From Anaerolineae bacterium (GTDB taxonomy: Bacteria; Chloroflexota; Anaerolineae; B4-G1; SLSP01), in the NCBI GenBank assembly GCA_003562365.1, contig PWVB01000327.1:1-32541 (forward strand): DNA of 32,541 nt, written 5' to 3'. Under the pieces are notes generated by a model, which worked only from the letters and a program-made list of their open reading frames with translations, did no database searches and had not been told where the DNA came from. A program made the translations under genes and the position numbers. This document shows positions 7,982 through 15,221 of this stretch, piece after piece (the stretch's first letter is position 1; each line of letters opens with the position of its first letter).

Positions 7982-9085
7982 TTGCGAGTCTTGATGGTCT
8001 CCAAAGCCTGCATCGTGGGCATCTACCAGAAGAAGCTAGAGGAGATGGTCAGAGCGGCCCCTGATCTTTCACTCACGGTCGTGGTGCCCCCTTTCTGGAA
8101 GGATGAGCGGGGCACCGTCTCAGTAGAGGGGCTGCCTGGTGAAGGTTATAAGTTGCGGGTTGAACCTGTGGTGTTTAACGGCTCTTTTCATCTCCACTTT
8201 TATCCAAGGCTGCGGCGGTTGTTCAGGGATAAACGACCGCATGTGGTGCACATCGATGAGGAGCCCTACAATCTGGCGACCTACCACGCCAACAGACTGG
8301 CGCGTCAAAGCGGAGCGAAGACGCTCTGGTTCTCGTGGCAGAATCTTGAGCGTAGATATCCGCCTCCTTTTTCGTGGATGGAACGCTACAACCTGCGCCA
8401 CACTGAATATGCTATCGTTGGCAGTTGCACTTCAGCCGAGGTCTGGCGGGCCAAGGGCTACTGCGGGCCCCTGGCGGTGATTCCCCAGTTCGGTGTCGAT
8501 CAGAAGACCTTTCGCCCACCGGCGCTTCCGCGCCCTGAAACGCCGGTGCATCTAGCCTATGTAGGACGTTTGGTGCCTGAGAAGGGTGTCGATCTCCTGC
8601 TAAGGGCTTTGGTGGAGGTTAGCGGTTCCTGGCGCGCTACGATTCTGGGAAGCGGTCCAAGTGAGGGGCGGCTGCGCGAAACGGCTGTGGCGTTGGGGCT
8701 GGGCGAACGGGTGGCCTTTCGGCCCTGGCTGCCTTCCGACCAGATGCCGGGATTCTATCGCGAGATTGATGTTCTTGTCCTACCCTCGCGGTCGCGTCCG
8801 AACTGGACCGAGCAGTTCGGACGAGTGCTTGTTGAGGCTATGGCCTCTGAGGTCAGTGTCGTTGGCTCGTGTGTCGGTGAGATTCCTCACGTGCTTGGCG
8901 AAGCGGGTCTGGTCTTCCCCGAAGGTGATGTTGCTGCGCTGCGCAAGACGCTGGCTAAGCTTGTCGAATCGCCGGTACTGCGCCGGGAGCTAGGGGCGTT
9001 GGGGCGGCATCGGGTGTTGCGCCGTTTCACCCAGCGTCAGGTCGCTGAGTCTACGTTGGCGGTCTATCGTGAGGTGATGAGATGA
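7982..9085 (+). CDS. Glycosyltransferase family 4 (GT-B fold)
   Basis: A retaining GT-B glycosyltransferase that would transfer a sugar from a nucleotide donor, probably to an envelope polysaccharide or glycolipid. The signature is in the C-terminal half: LAYVGRLVPEKGVDLLLRAL, then ILGSGPSEGRLRETA, then the E-x7-E type donor site around FGRVLVEAMASEVSVVGSCVGEIPHVLGEAGLVFPEGD. The track ORF begins with GTG at 7910, but I prefer TTG at 7982 (LRVLMVSKACIVGIYQ), because the family normally begins with such a first beta strand, AAGGACGAGGGA lies just upstream and a -10-like box sits inside the longer version. This gives 367 aa. The stop overlaps the ATG of the TPR gene by 4 nt. Donor and acceptor cannot be read from the sequence. 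Confidence 0.85.
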   Translation: MRVLMVSKACIVGIYQKKLEEMVRAAPDLSLTVVVPPFWKDERGTVSVEGLPGEGYKLRVEPVVFNGSFHLHFYPRLRRLFRDKRPHVVHIDEEPYNLATYHANRLARQSGAKTLWFSWQNLERRYPPPFSWMERYNLRHTEYAIVGSCTSAEVWRAKGYCGPLAVIPQFGVDQKTFRPPALPRPETPVHLAYVGRLVPEKGVDLLLRALVEVSGSWRATILGSGPSEGRLRETAVALGLGERVAFRPWLPSDQMPGFYREIDVLVLPSRSRPNWTEQFGRVLVEAMASEVSVVGSCVGEIPHVLGEAGLVFPEGDVAALRKTLAKLVESPVLRRELGALGRHRVLRRFTQRQVAESTLAVYREVMR

Positions 9086-9531
9086 GCAGGCTGCGTCGTG
9101 GGTTCGCTTGGTTGCTGGCTCGCTTCTTTTTTGGGCTGGCGACCAGCTGTCGATATTTCGGCAACAAGCATGGCGCGCAAGTGGCGTATGTCCGTGCCGT
9201 AGAGGCTTTCTCGCGCGCGATTGCCTATGATGTGACCTACGCTTCTGCCTACCTGCAGCGCGGTATCCTCTACTGGCGTGAGTTGAATCAGCCGCGCTGG
9301 GCCGTCCTTGATCTGACAATGGCTTATGACCTTGACCCCAATTTGATTGAGGCGCGCTTCAACCGTGGGATCGCCTATCAGCAGCTACGGAACTACGAAC
9401 AAGCGATATCCGACTTTCAAGCTTACCTCCAGGTAGGGCAGCATCCCTATTGGCGCGAATATGCTGAGAATATGGTCCTAGAGTTGAGGGGCCCGACACC
9501 GGAGCCTCACAGCCGCTGTCAGCCTGCTTAA
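9082..9531 (+). CDS. TPR repeat protein
   Basis: A 149-aa protein with an N-terminal hydrophobic stretch (AWLLARFFFGLATSC) and about three tetratricopeptide-like repeats. The clearest are ASAYLQRGILYWRELNQPRWAVLDLTMAYDLDP and EARFNRGIAYQQLRNYEQAISDFQAYLQVG; a preceding one covers VAYVRAVEAFSRAIAYD. TPR arrays are protein-interaction modules, so no reaction is assigned. It overlaps the glycosyltransferase gene (ATGA), so the two are co-translated and the TPR protein may assist polysaccharide assembly. The N-terminal hydrophobic part could be a membrane anchor or a first imperfect repeat. Confidence 0.8.
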   Translation: MSRLRRGFAWLLARFFFGLATSCRYFGNKHGAQVAYVRAVEAFSRAIAYDVTYASAYLQRGILYWRELNQPRWAVLDLTMAYDLDPNLIEARFNRGIAYQQLRNYEQAISDFQAYLQVGQHPYWREYAENMVLELRGPTPEPHSRCQPA

Positions 9532-9557
9532 CCTAGCCAGCTATATGAGGTGGATCG

Positions 9558-10377
9558 ATGGGCGTGGTGATTACCTTCTCCAGGCAGCTGGGCAGTTAAG
9601 GCAGTTACGTCGCAGCCGGAGTTGCTGGCAAGCTTGGGCTGCGCTACATTGATCGAGAGATTGTCCGCGGGGCAGCGATCCGTGCTGGTTTGAACGATGC
9701 CCTTCTACATGATGCTGCATTAGGAGCGGCTGATTCGCGCCTGGCGGATCCGCGAGACGCGGCTCTGCAGCGTCATCTCGCTTCACCAGCGAACAACAGG
9801 GGGGCTGGAACTTGAAGAGATAACTCGGCGTCTGGTAGAAGCCATCGAGGCCTTTCCAAGAGTACCGGTCATTGCCAGCGCTACGCTCCGCGAAGATTAT
9901 GCCTCTGACGAGCGCACGGCAGCCCTGATGCTCGAGGCGGGCCTCAGTCGGGAGCGGGCTCTTGAGAAACTGGAAGTAAAAGGCTTTCCTGCGCGTGATC
10001 TCGCCGTCGAAGCACAGTTGATCCGCCGCCTGATGATGGTGTATGCTCGTGCCGGCGAAGTCGTCCTTGTGGGGCGCGGCGCCCAGGTAGTGCTACAGGA
10101 CTTTGCTAGCGCGATTCAAATAAGGGTTCAGGCTCCAGAGTCTTTGCGGATTCTACGGATGATGAAGAGGATGGGCATAGAGCGCAGAGAAGCGGAGCGC
10201 TGCATACGCCAGAGCGATCGTGTGCGTGCCCGATACCTACAGCGCTTCTACCAGGCAGTTTGGAATGACCCGGATCTCTATCACCTTATCCTGAATACCG
10301 GACGCGTTAGCGTGGATCTCGCCGTCAGCCTGATTGTCCAGCTGGCTGCACAGCTAGGGGCGGAGCTTCCTCACTAA
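9558..10377 (+). pseudogene. Broken cytidylate kinase-like gene (in-frame stop plus frameshift)
   Basis: The track shows only the 149-aa C-terminal piece from 9928. Reading upstream, an ATG at 9558 with a good site (GAGGTGG) starts MGVVITFSRQLGS, then TAA at 9597-9599, then in the same frame GSYVAAGVAGKLGLRYIDREIVRGAA, typical of cytidylate kinase-like P-loop proteins. That frame ends at TGA 9813-9815. The C-terminal part is in the next frame (open from 9724) and keeps family motifs: VVLVGRGAQVVLQ, SDRVRARYLQRFYQAVWNDPDLYHLILNTGR. So there are at least two lesions: a stop in the P-loop region and a +1 shift between 9724 and 9815. An assembly error is possible. The intact homologue would be a nucleotide kinase-like protein of uncertain substrate. 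Confidence 0.75.
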
Positions 10378-10392
10378 GCCGCACATCGCGCA

Positions 10393-11046
10393 TCAATAAG
10401 TGGTGAACAGTCCGCGGTCTGGGGCATCGGTTAACACAGCGCCGAGCAGTCGGACCCGAAAACGTTCCAGTAGCTCTTTTGCCTGTTCGACCCGGTCGCG
10501 GCGGGTGTGACCGGCACGCACGACCAACAAGAGCCCATCGGTCTGTGCTGCCAATACTGAGGCGTCGACGGCGACAATCACCGGTGGTGCCTGAAAGATC
10601 ACGATGTCGACTGTCTCTTTCAGGTGCGCCAGCAGCGAGGCCATGCGGTTAGAGCCCAGAATGTCTGCAGGGTTGGGGGGTAGGGCACCGCTGGGGAGCA
10701 GGTTGAGTCCTGGCACGGCTGTCTCGGCGAGGGTGACCGGCGCTTCCTCAGTCTGCTTCAGCAACACGGTCGTCACGCCTGGTTCCTGGGGCACCCCAAA
10801 GAGTTCGTGCAGATTCGGGCGGCGCAGGTCCGCGTCCACGAGGCAGACCCGCTGTCCTCCTTGAGCCATCACCACAGCGAGGTTGGCTGCAAGATTGGAC
10901 TCCATACCCGCAGCGGTGGGGGAGGCAACGACGAAAGCCTTGAGCTCACGATCCAAGCTGGTGAAGTCCAGGTTCATCCGCAACACACGGTACGCCTCCG
11001 TCGCTGGACTTCGGGGCTCGCGCAAGGTAATCAGATGTGTATCCAT
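10393..11046 (-). CDS. CpsD/CapB-type BY-kinase homologue with degenerate nucleotide site
   Basis: A 217-aa homologue of bacterial tyrosine kinases (MinD/ParA-related P-loop proteins) that work with Wzz proteins in capsule and exopolysaccharide export. The N-terminus SPATEAYRVLRMNLDF and the Walker A' motif VCLVDADLRRPNLHELFGV (about 68-86) are canonical. The Walker A region, normally PGEGKST, reads SPTAAGMESNLAANLAV (42-58): the catalytic lysine aligns with Glu49. Walker B, normally VIIDTPP, reads VIFQAPP, with Gln for Asp at 152. The C-terminus ends FTTY with one tyrosine instead of a cluster. The ATG follows AGGAG. It is the last gene of the operon, 31 nt after the Wzz-type gene. It is probably a pseudokinase regulator of the Wzz partner rather than an active kinase. 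Confidence 0.85.
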   Translation of the reverse strand: MDTHLITLREPRSPATEAYRVLRMNLDFTSLDRELKAFVVASPTAAGMESNLAANLAVVMAQGGQRVCLVDADLRRPNLHELFGVPQEPGVTTVLLKQTEEAPVTLAETAVPGLNLLPSGALPPNPADILGSNRMASLLAHLKETVDIVIFQAPPVIVAVDASVLAAQTDGLLLVVRAGHTRRDRVEQAKELLERFRVRLLGAVLTDAPDRGLFTTY

Positions 11047-11077
11047 AGGGTTCTCCTGAAGGCTACCTTACCAGGGG

Positions 11078-11749
11078 TTACTGAGAGCCGGAAGATCGCT
11101 GCACCGGAGGAATTACAGCGAGTAGTGTGAGGCCGGTATCAGCTTCGATTGCATTGGGCTCGCGTATCACACCGGCCTCAAGCCACTCCAACGCGAAGAC
11201 GACCAGTATCCCCAACACCAGGCCAAGAAGGGCACCGGCAGCTACATTGACCGTTGTCCTGGGCCGCAAAAGTCGATAAGACGGGCGGTCAATAATCTCT
11301 GCAAAAACCCGGTCTTCTCTGTCTTGCCGGTTATTCTGATCATCACGCCATTGGACCAGAAGCTGGGCCCAAGTATAGGCAATATCGTTGGCCATATCGC
11401 CATCCGTGTTGTCCACGTCGATCTTGATGACCATTATCGAGTCGTCCGCGACGATTGTTGTGTTGTCCTTGAGGACGCCCGGCTCCATGTAGAGTCCCAG
11501 CTCCTCGATCACGCGGCTGGCCCGCTGCTCGGACCACATCAGATGCGCGTAGGAACGGAGCAGTTGTTTTGCCGATTGGGTCAGGCTCAAGTCCGGTCTG
11601 GCGAGTTGAATGGAGACCTCCATGCTGGAACGGTAGATCGGCGTCGTCAGTCGACTGAACGCTAAAGCACTGATCGCGGTGACCACTGCAGCTACTAGGA
11701 TGATCCACCCACGGCGCCGCAGTATCTCGATATATTCCTGGATTTTCAC
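11078..11749 (-). CDS. Wzz-type polysaccharide chain-length/co-polymerase protein
   Basis: An inner-membrane protein that controls length or export of a polysaccharide, the usual partner of CpsD-type kinases. Visible: IQEYIEILRRRGWIILVAAVVTAISALAFS with the first membrane helix near residues 12-30, the PxYRSS motif after it, an extracytoplasmic region of about 130 residues, and a second helix (VAAGALLGLVLGILVVFALEWL) followed by a short cytoplasmic tail. The track start is GTG at 11761; I prefer GTG at 11749, which has GGAGGT five bases upstream, giving 223 aa. At this length the coiled-coil part is short, as in Gram-positive-type CapA rather than full Wzc. It lies between the zinc-ribbon gene and the cpsD-like gene in one operon. 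Confidence 0.85.
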   Translation of the reverse strand: MKIQEYIEILRRRGWIILVAAVVTAISALAFSRLTTPIYRSSMEVSIQLARPDLSLTQSAKQLLRSYAHLMWSEQRASRVIEELGLYMEPGVLKDNTTIVADDSIMVIKIDVDNTDGDMANDIAYTWAQLLVQWRDDQNNRQDREDRVFAEIIDRPSYRLLRPRTTVNVAAGALLGLVLGILVVFALEWLEAGVIREPNAIEADTGLTLLAVIPPVQRSSGSQ

Positions 11750-11810
11750 ATCCACCTCCACGCAACTAAGCGTCTGTCAACGCATCCGTCTCGTTGAAAC
11801 TGACCGCGCA

Positions 11811-12110
11811 CTATCGACCGCGCAGACGATAGCGGATCTCCCGACAGTGAGAACACTCATATCCAATGTACTCGCGTCCACAGGTACGACAGGTACGCTT
11901 CTCTAACGGACGCCCTTCCTCCATCGACATTAGAATGACAGTGACTTCCTCACCGTCGTCCCGTCTAACCCACTCATCTAACGATGTGTTTCCAATCATC
12001 CAGGTTCCACTATCGGAGTCCTTGCGCAGGACACCCTGTACAAACCTGCCATCGAGTCTGGCAGCGGCCTGGGTAAGTTCCCGAATACTAGCTTTGCGAT
12101 AGGCAGGCAT
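11811..12110 (-). CDS. Small C-terminal zinc-ribbon protein heading the exopolysaccharide operon
   Basis: The track ORF starts at 12182, but ATG at 12110 (MPAYRKASIRELTQAAARLDGRF) has a strong site AAAGGAGTAAGCAA directly upstream, giving 99 aa. The middle part (FVQGVLRKDSDSGTWMIGNTSLDEWVRRDDGEEVTVILMSM) looks like a small beta-barrel. The C-terminus carries CRTCGREYIGYECSHC, a four-cysteine zinc ribbon, followed by a basic tail. No family name is recognised. It is the first gene after a promoter with a perfect TATAAT box and precedes the Wzz-type gene by about 60 nt. It could be a nucleic acid-binding regulator of this operon or merely co-transcribed; the sequence does not decide. Confidence 0.7.
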   Translation of the reverse strand: MPAYRKASIRELTQAAARLDGRFVQGVLRKDSDSGTWMIGNTSLDEWVRRDDGEEVTVILMSMEEGRPLEKRTCRTCGREYIGYECSHCREIRYRLRGR

Positions 12111-12238
12111 TTGCTTACTCCTTTCCGGAGTATCCGATCCTGGCCTGAGAAGGTCCAGGTTCCAATATCGTGTGCACTGCACCTCTTTGCTCTGCGCTCA
12201 AACGCCGCTGGGTCTTAGTGGTGGCGGGGTACCCTGGC

Positions 12239-12266
12239 ATTATAAGCGATGACGAATGCTGGACAA
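12239..12266 (-). promoter_or_regulatory. Sigma70-type promoter of the zinc-ribbon/Wzz/CpsD operon
   Basis: On the minus strand TTGTCC (12266-12261) and a perfect TATAAT (12244-12239) are separated by 16 nt. Transcription would begin near 12232, leaving a leader of about 120 nt before the ATG at 12110. That leader can form a small hairpin (CCTGG...CCAGG). The rest of the 12111-12328 gap shows only the short palindrome GGCGA-TCC-TCGCC at 12276-12288. Confidence 0.6.
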
Positions 12267-12328
12267 GGGCTAACCGGCGATCCTCGCCATCGTCGGTGCA
12301 CACGGTCCAGGCTCCTTCGGCGGGCGGA

Positions 12329-14074
12329 TCACCAGCTCAATTGATCCTCGGTCTGCCATAGGATCACGCCGGTCGATTGCGGCAGCGAAGGAGTCTTTCG
12401 GTAGAGCAGCCAAAGTGCGAACTCCGGGCATACAGGCGGCAGGCGTGGTTCACAGCGAGGCACAGGTGAAGCGTGCGAGGTTAACGCGACAAAGCGAATG
12501 CCTCGCCATTGCTCTGGTAAAGTAGGCTCCATAGTGGCGGTCGATTCCGGCGTAATAACTGGTGGAGCGCCTTCCGCGGGCCAGGCCGCCGAGACTCTCA
12601 GCTGCCGGAAATCGCGCAGGTTCCAGCGAATGAGTGCGGCCAACTCCGCGTCCTGCCCGACGAAGGTGACTTCGAGCGCATCCTGTCGGGTGTTCTTGAG
12701 GATGGCGATCTCGCGCAGGAGCTGATGCAGGTGACGCAAGTCCTCCGCTGTTGCGGGGCCAACGGCTGGCTCCAGCGGTGATGTCGATCGTGTAAAAGCT
12801 AGTCCGCTGGCGAAGCTTCCCTGCAACAGGAGCAGGGCTGCTGTGATCCCGAACAGGGTTCCAAGCCACAGCTGATTGACCGGTAGGTAAAGCATAAAGA
12901 TGAGCACCAGCAGCAGCTGCAGTGCCATCAGCACGACGACAGCGGCAACCGCCAAGGAAGGGCTACCAACAGCTCCACGAGCGTAGTAGGCTAGCCCCAA
13001 CATCCCGGGGATCCAGAAGATAAACGCCGCTAGGGCATGAAGTCCAATCCGGCGTTTTGCCGTCACGGTTACGCCGCAGAGGAGCTCCTGCAGCCCGGAT
13101 CCCGACAGAAGGGCAAGTGGTAGCACGACTGCACTCAGGGTTTCCGGCGTGCTTCCGGGGCGGGCTGCGACGAGCCCTCCTGCCAACAAGGCCCATGCAC
13201 AGACCGCTAGGCGGACGGGTGTGCGGCTATTCGAGCGGGTGGCCAAAAGCCCTATCGCCACAACGCTCAGGGTCACCAACAGTGGCTCGTAGAGCAGCAA
13301 CAGTGTGAGCGAGGACGATCGTGAACCAGGTACCATCCAGCCGGTCAACCAGGCCGCTGCCCCATCAAGTACCCCGGCCCAACCGGTCCATCGTAGACCA
13401 AAGGCGGTTGAGAGGAGTAGGGCGATGCCGAGCCCGATGAGAACAGGGCGATGCCAGCGAAGGTCAAACTCACGCCGTGTAGGCATCCGCCGCCAAAGGA
13501 TCCAGCAGGCGATGCCGCCAGGCAGAAGCAGATCGTAGAAGGCGGGGCCGGCAACGAGGCCGAGGGCTATTGCCGTCGTGAGCAGCAAGCCCGACTCGCT
13601 TGGAGCCAAGTTTGCCTTGCCGAGCGTTATGAAGAGCGATGTGACTCCCAGCCCGGCTGCGAGAATCGCCAGAGAGGTTGCGTCGACGCGGCGGGCACTG
13701 AAGAGTGAAAGCGGGGAGACCAAGAGCAGGCCAGCCGCTGTCAAGGCACCAAGGTCGCCCACCTGTCTCCGCCACATCCACGGGAGCATTACGATCACCA
13801 CACCTGCTAAAGCCGGAAGCAGACGCGCAATGCCTTCACCTGCGCCAAAGAGGGTGAAAAGACCAGCGTTACCTACAAGAAGTAGGGGGCTATCGGTCGC
13901 ACCGACCCATTCCAGGCCTCGCTCAGCATCCAGCGCGGCCAATGCCGACGTGACTTCGTCCGGCGCCAACGGGTTTGCCGGAAGGCCCAGCAATCGTGTG
14001 GCCAACGCAGCCGCCAGTATCATTGCCCACGCCCATCGGACGATGCCCGATGCGGGGAGTTCTACCGATACCAT
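12329..14074 (-). CDS. GT-C fold membrane glycosyltransferase, family 39-like (PMT-type)
   Basis: A 581-aa polytopic protein with about ten membrane segments in its first 420 residues and a soluble C-terminal domain of about 150 residues. The first loop after the N-terminal helix contains LPANPLAPDEVTSALAALDA; an acidic D-E pair here is the catalytic signature of GT-C enzymes that use lipid-linked sugars and act outside the membrane. SARRVDATSLAILAAGLGVTSLF resembles the second conserved loop. It may belong to the TIGR03663 group found in Chloroflexota and archaea, which often accompanies Chlor_Arch_YYY proteins such as the one encoded upstream here. It is the last gene of the run glnS, NahK-like kinase, GT, with an 11-nt gap. 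Substrate is unknown. Confidence 0.75.
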   Translation of the reverse strand: MVSVELPASGIVRWAWAMILAAALATRLLGLPANPLAPDEVTSALAALDAERGLEWVGATDSPLLLVGNAGLFTLFGAGEGIARLLPALAGVVIVMLPWMWRRQVGDLGALTAAGLLLVSPLSLFSARRVDATSLAILAAGLGVTSLFITLGKANLAPSESGLLLTTAIALGLVAGPAFYDLLLPGGIACWILWRRMPTRREFDLRWHRPVLIGLGIALLLSTAFGLRWTGWAGVLDGAAAWLTGWMVPGSRSSSLTLLLLYEPLLVTLSVVAIGLLATRSNSRTPVRLAVCAWALLAGGLVAARPGSTPETLSAVVLPLALLSGSGLQELLCGVTVTAKRRIGLHALAAFIFWIPGMLGLAYYARGAVGSPSLAVAAVVVLMALQLLLVLIFMLYLPVNQLWLGTLFGITAALLLLQGSFASGLAFTRSTSPLEPAVGPATAEDLRHLHQLLREIAILKNTRQDALEVTFVGQDAELAALIRWNLRDFRQLRVSAAWPAEGAPPVITPESTATMEPTLPEQWRGIRFVALTSHASPVPRCEPRLPPVCPEFALWLLYRKTPSLPQSTGVILWQTEDQLSW

Positions 14075-14085
14075 TCAGACTCCCA

Positions 14086-15198
14086 TTATCGCACGTCCGT
14101 CAGGGCCTGCACCATCTGCCTGATCTGGATTTCCTGTGCTTCAATGCTTTCCATCAGACGAAACTGCACCAGTGCGCGCATCAGATTGTGCTCTGGATAG
14201 CGCGTCTTGAAGTAGACGTTGCCCTCAAGGTGATCGGTGAAGAACCGCAGGCCCATCTCAAAGGCTAAGACGCGCACCGCATCAAAAACGTAAGCGTAGT
14301 CCTCGACAGTGTAGAACTCCCGGACCTGTGGGAGATAACCCTCTAGGATGGCCTCGCAGAGGTCCGGCTCAAAGACCACCTGGTCGATTGCGTCAGTTTC
14401 TTCACCCAGAGGATTGCAGCTAGATCGCAGGCAATCGCCAATATCATATTGGACCAAGCCCGGCTTCACCGTGTCCAGGTCGATGATGCTGACAGCTTGC
14501 TGAGTGATCTCATCGATCATGATGTTGTCGATTTTCGGATCCCCGTGAATTGGCCGTTCCATCAACTGACCCGCCGCACACGCATCCTGCAAAACGGCTG
14601 CCCAGTCACGGCGCCGGTCTATAAAATTGGCACCATAGCGGATCTCAGGGGATTGGGAGTCGATGCCTCGGGTTGCAGTGGCTTCGTCGTAGCGCCGAAG
14701 ATAATGGGACATGATGTGGAAACCGGGCAGGGTATCGTGGAGCGCGCAGATGCTCAGATCGCTGATCTGTCGTTGAAATCTGCCGAGTGCATACCCTGCT
14801 TCCCGGGCATGTTGTGCATCGTTCACCTTCGGATAGGTTTTGGCGCCAGCGATAAATGTGAGGGCGCGCCAGAAGCCGTCTTGTGCATCGATAAAGTAAT
14901 CTTGGCCTTCCCGGGTGGTCACGATCGCCGGCAGTTCCCAGCGTCGCTCCTGCGAAGTCTGCTGCTTTTGCGCCACGTGTTCTGTCACCGCCCGCAGGTT
15001 GATCATGATCAACTCCGGGCTAGGGAAGACCTTCTGGTTAATACGCTGGAGGACAAAAAGGCGTGGCTGATGTCCTGTCTCAGAGACGCGTACTAGAAAG
15101 GTGTCATTTATGTTGCCCGAACCATAGGCTTGAATGCTTTCAATGGGGGCTGAAGCCTTCGGGCTGAAGGCTTCAGCGATGGCCAGAACATCATCCAA
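14086..15198 (-). CDS. NahK-like N-acetylhexosamine 1-kinase / aminoglycoside-phosphotransferase-fold kinase
   Basis: A 370-aa kinase of the APH/choline-kinase fold. The catalytic loop is HGDPKIDNIMID (218-229), with the base Asp220 and Asn225, and the metal site is IIDLDTVKPGLVQYDIGDCLRS (238-259). The N-terminal lobe shows AYGSGNINDTFLVR, the nucleotide loop of this fold, and FVLQRINQKVF. The combination of loop order and IDLDTVMPG-like text closely recalls NahK, which phosphorylates GlcNAc or GalNAc at C1 in sugar salvage. Other sugar or amino-alcohol kinases share the fold, so the exact substrate is inferred. It follows glnS by 23 nt and precedes the GT-C gene by 11 nt, so it is probably co-transcribed. 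Its product could feed the nucleotidyltransferase encoded at 31110. Confidence 0.75.
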   Translation of the reverse strand: MDDVLAIAEAFSPKASAPIESIQAYGSGNINDTFLVRVSETGHQPRLFVLQRINQKVFPSPELIMINLRAVTEHVAQKQQTSQERRWELPAIVTTREGQDYFIDAQDGFWRALTFIAGAKTYPKVNDAQHAREAGYALGRFQRQISDLSICALHDTLPGFHIMSHYLRRYDEATATRGIDSQSPEIRYGANFIDRRRDWAAVLQDACAAGQLMERPIHGDPKIDNIMIDEITQQAVSIIDLDTVKPGLVQYDIGDCLRSSCNPLGEETDAIDQVVFEPDLCEAILEGYLPQVREFYTVEDYAYVFDAVRVLAFEMGLRFFTDHLEGNVYFKTRYPEHNLMRALVQFRLMESIEAQEIQIRQMVQALTDVR

Positions 15199-15221
15199 AG
15201 CTCTTTCTCCTCCTGGCGAAG

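Noticed and set aside
9597-9599. TAA in the cytidylate kinase-like gene as recoding or selenocysteine
   Set aside because: Selenocysteine uses TGA, no readthrough structure is visible, and a frameshift further down also breaks the gene.
12276-12288. GGCGA-TCC-TCGCC as terminator of the GT-C gene
   Set aside because: The stem is only 5 bp with a 3-nt loop and no T run follows on either strand.
13578-14123. 181-aa plus-strand ORF opposite the GT-C glycosyltransferase
   Set aside because: Its composition (Ser, Arg, Pro, Ala rich) is the usual shadow of GC-rich membrane protein coding on the opposite strand.
14449-15096. 215-aa plus-strand ORF antisense to the NahK-like kinase
   Set aside because: It mirrors a well-conserved kinase on the other strand and shows no recognisable protein pattern of its own.
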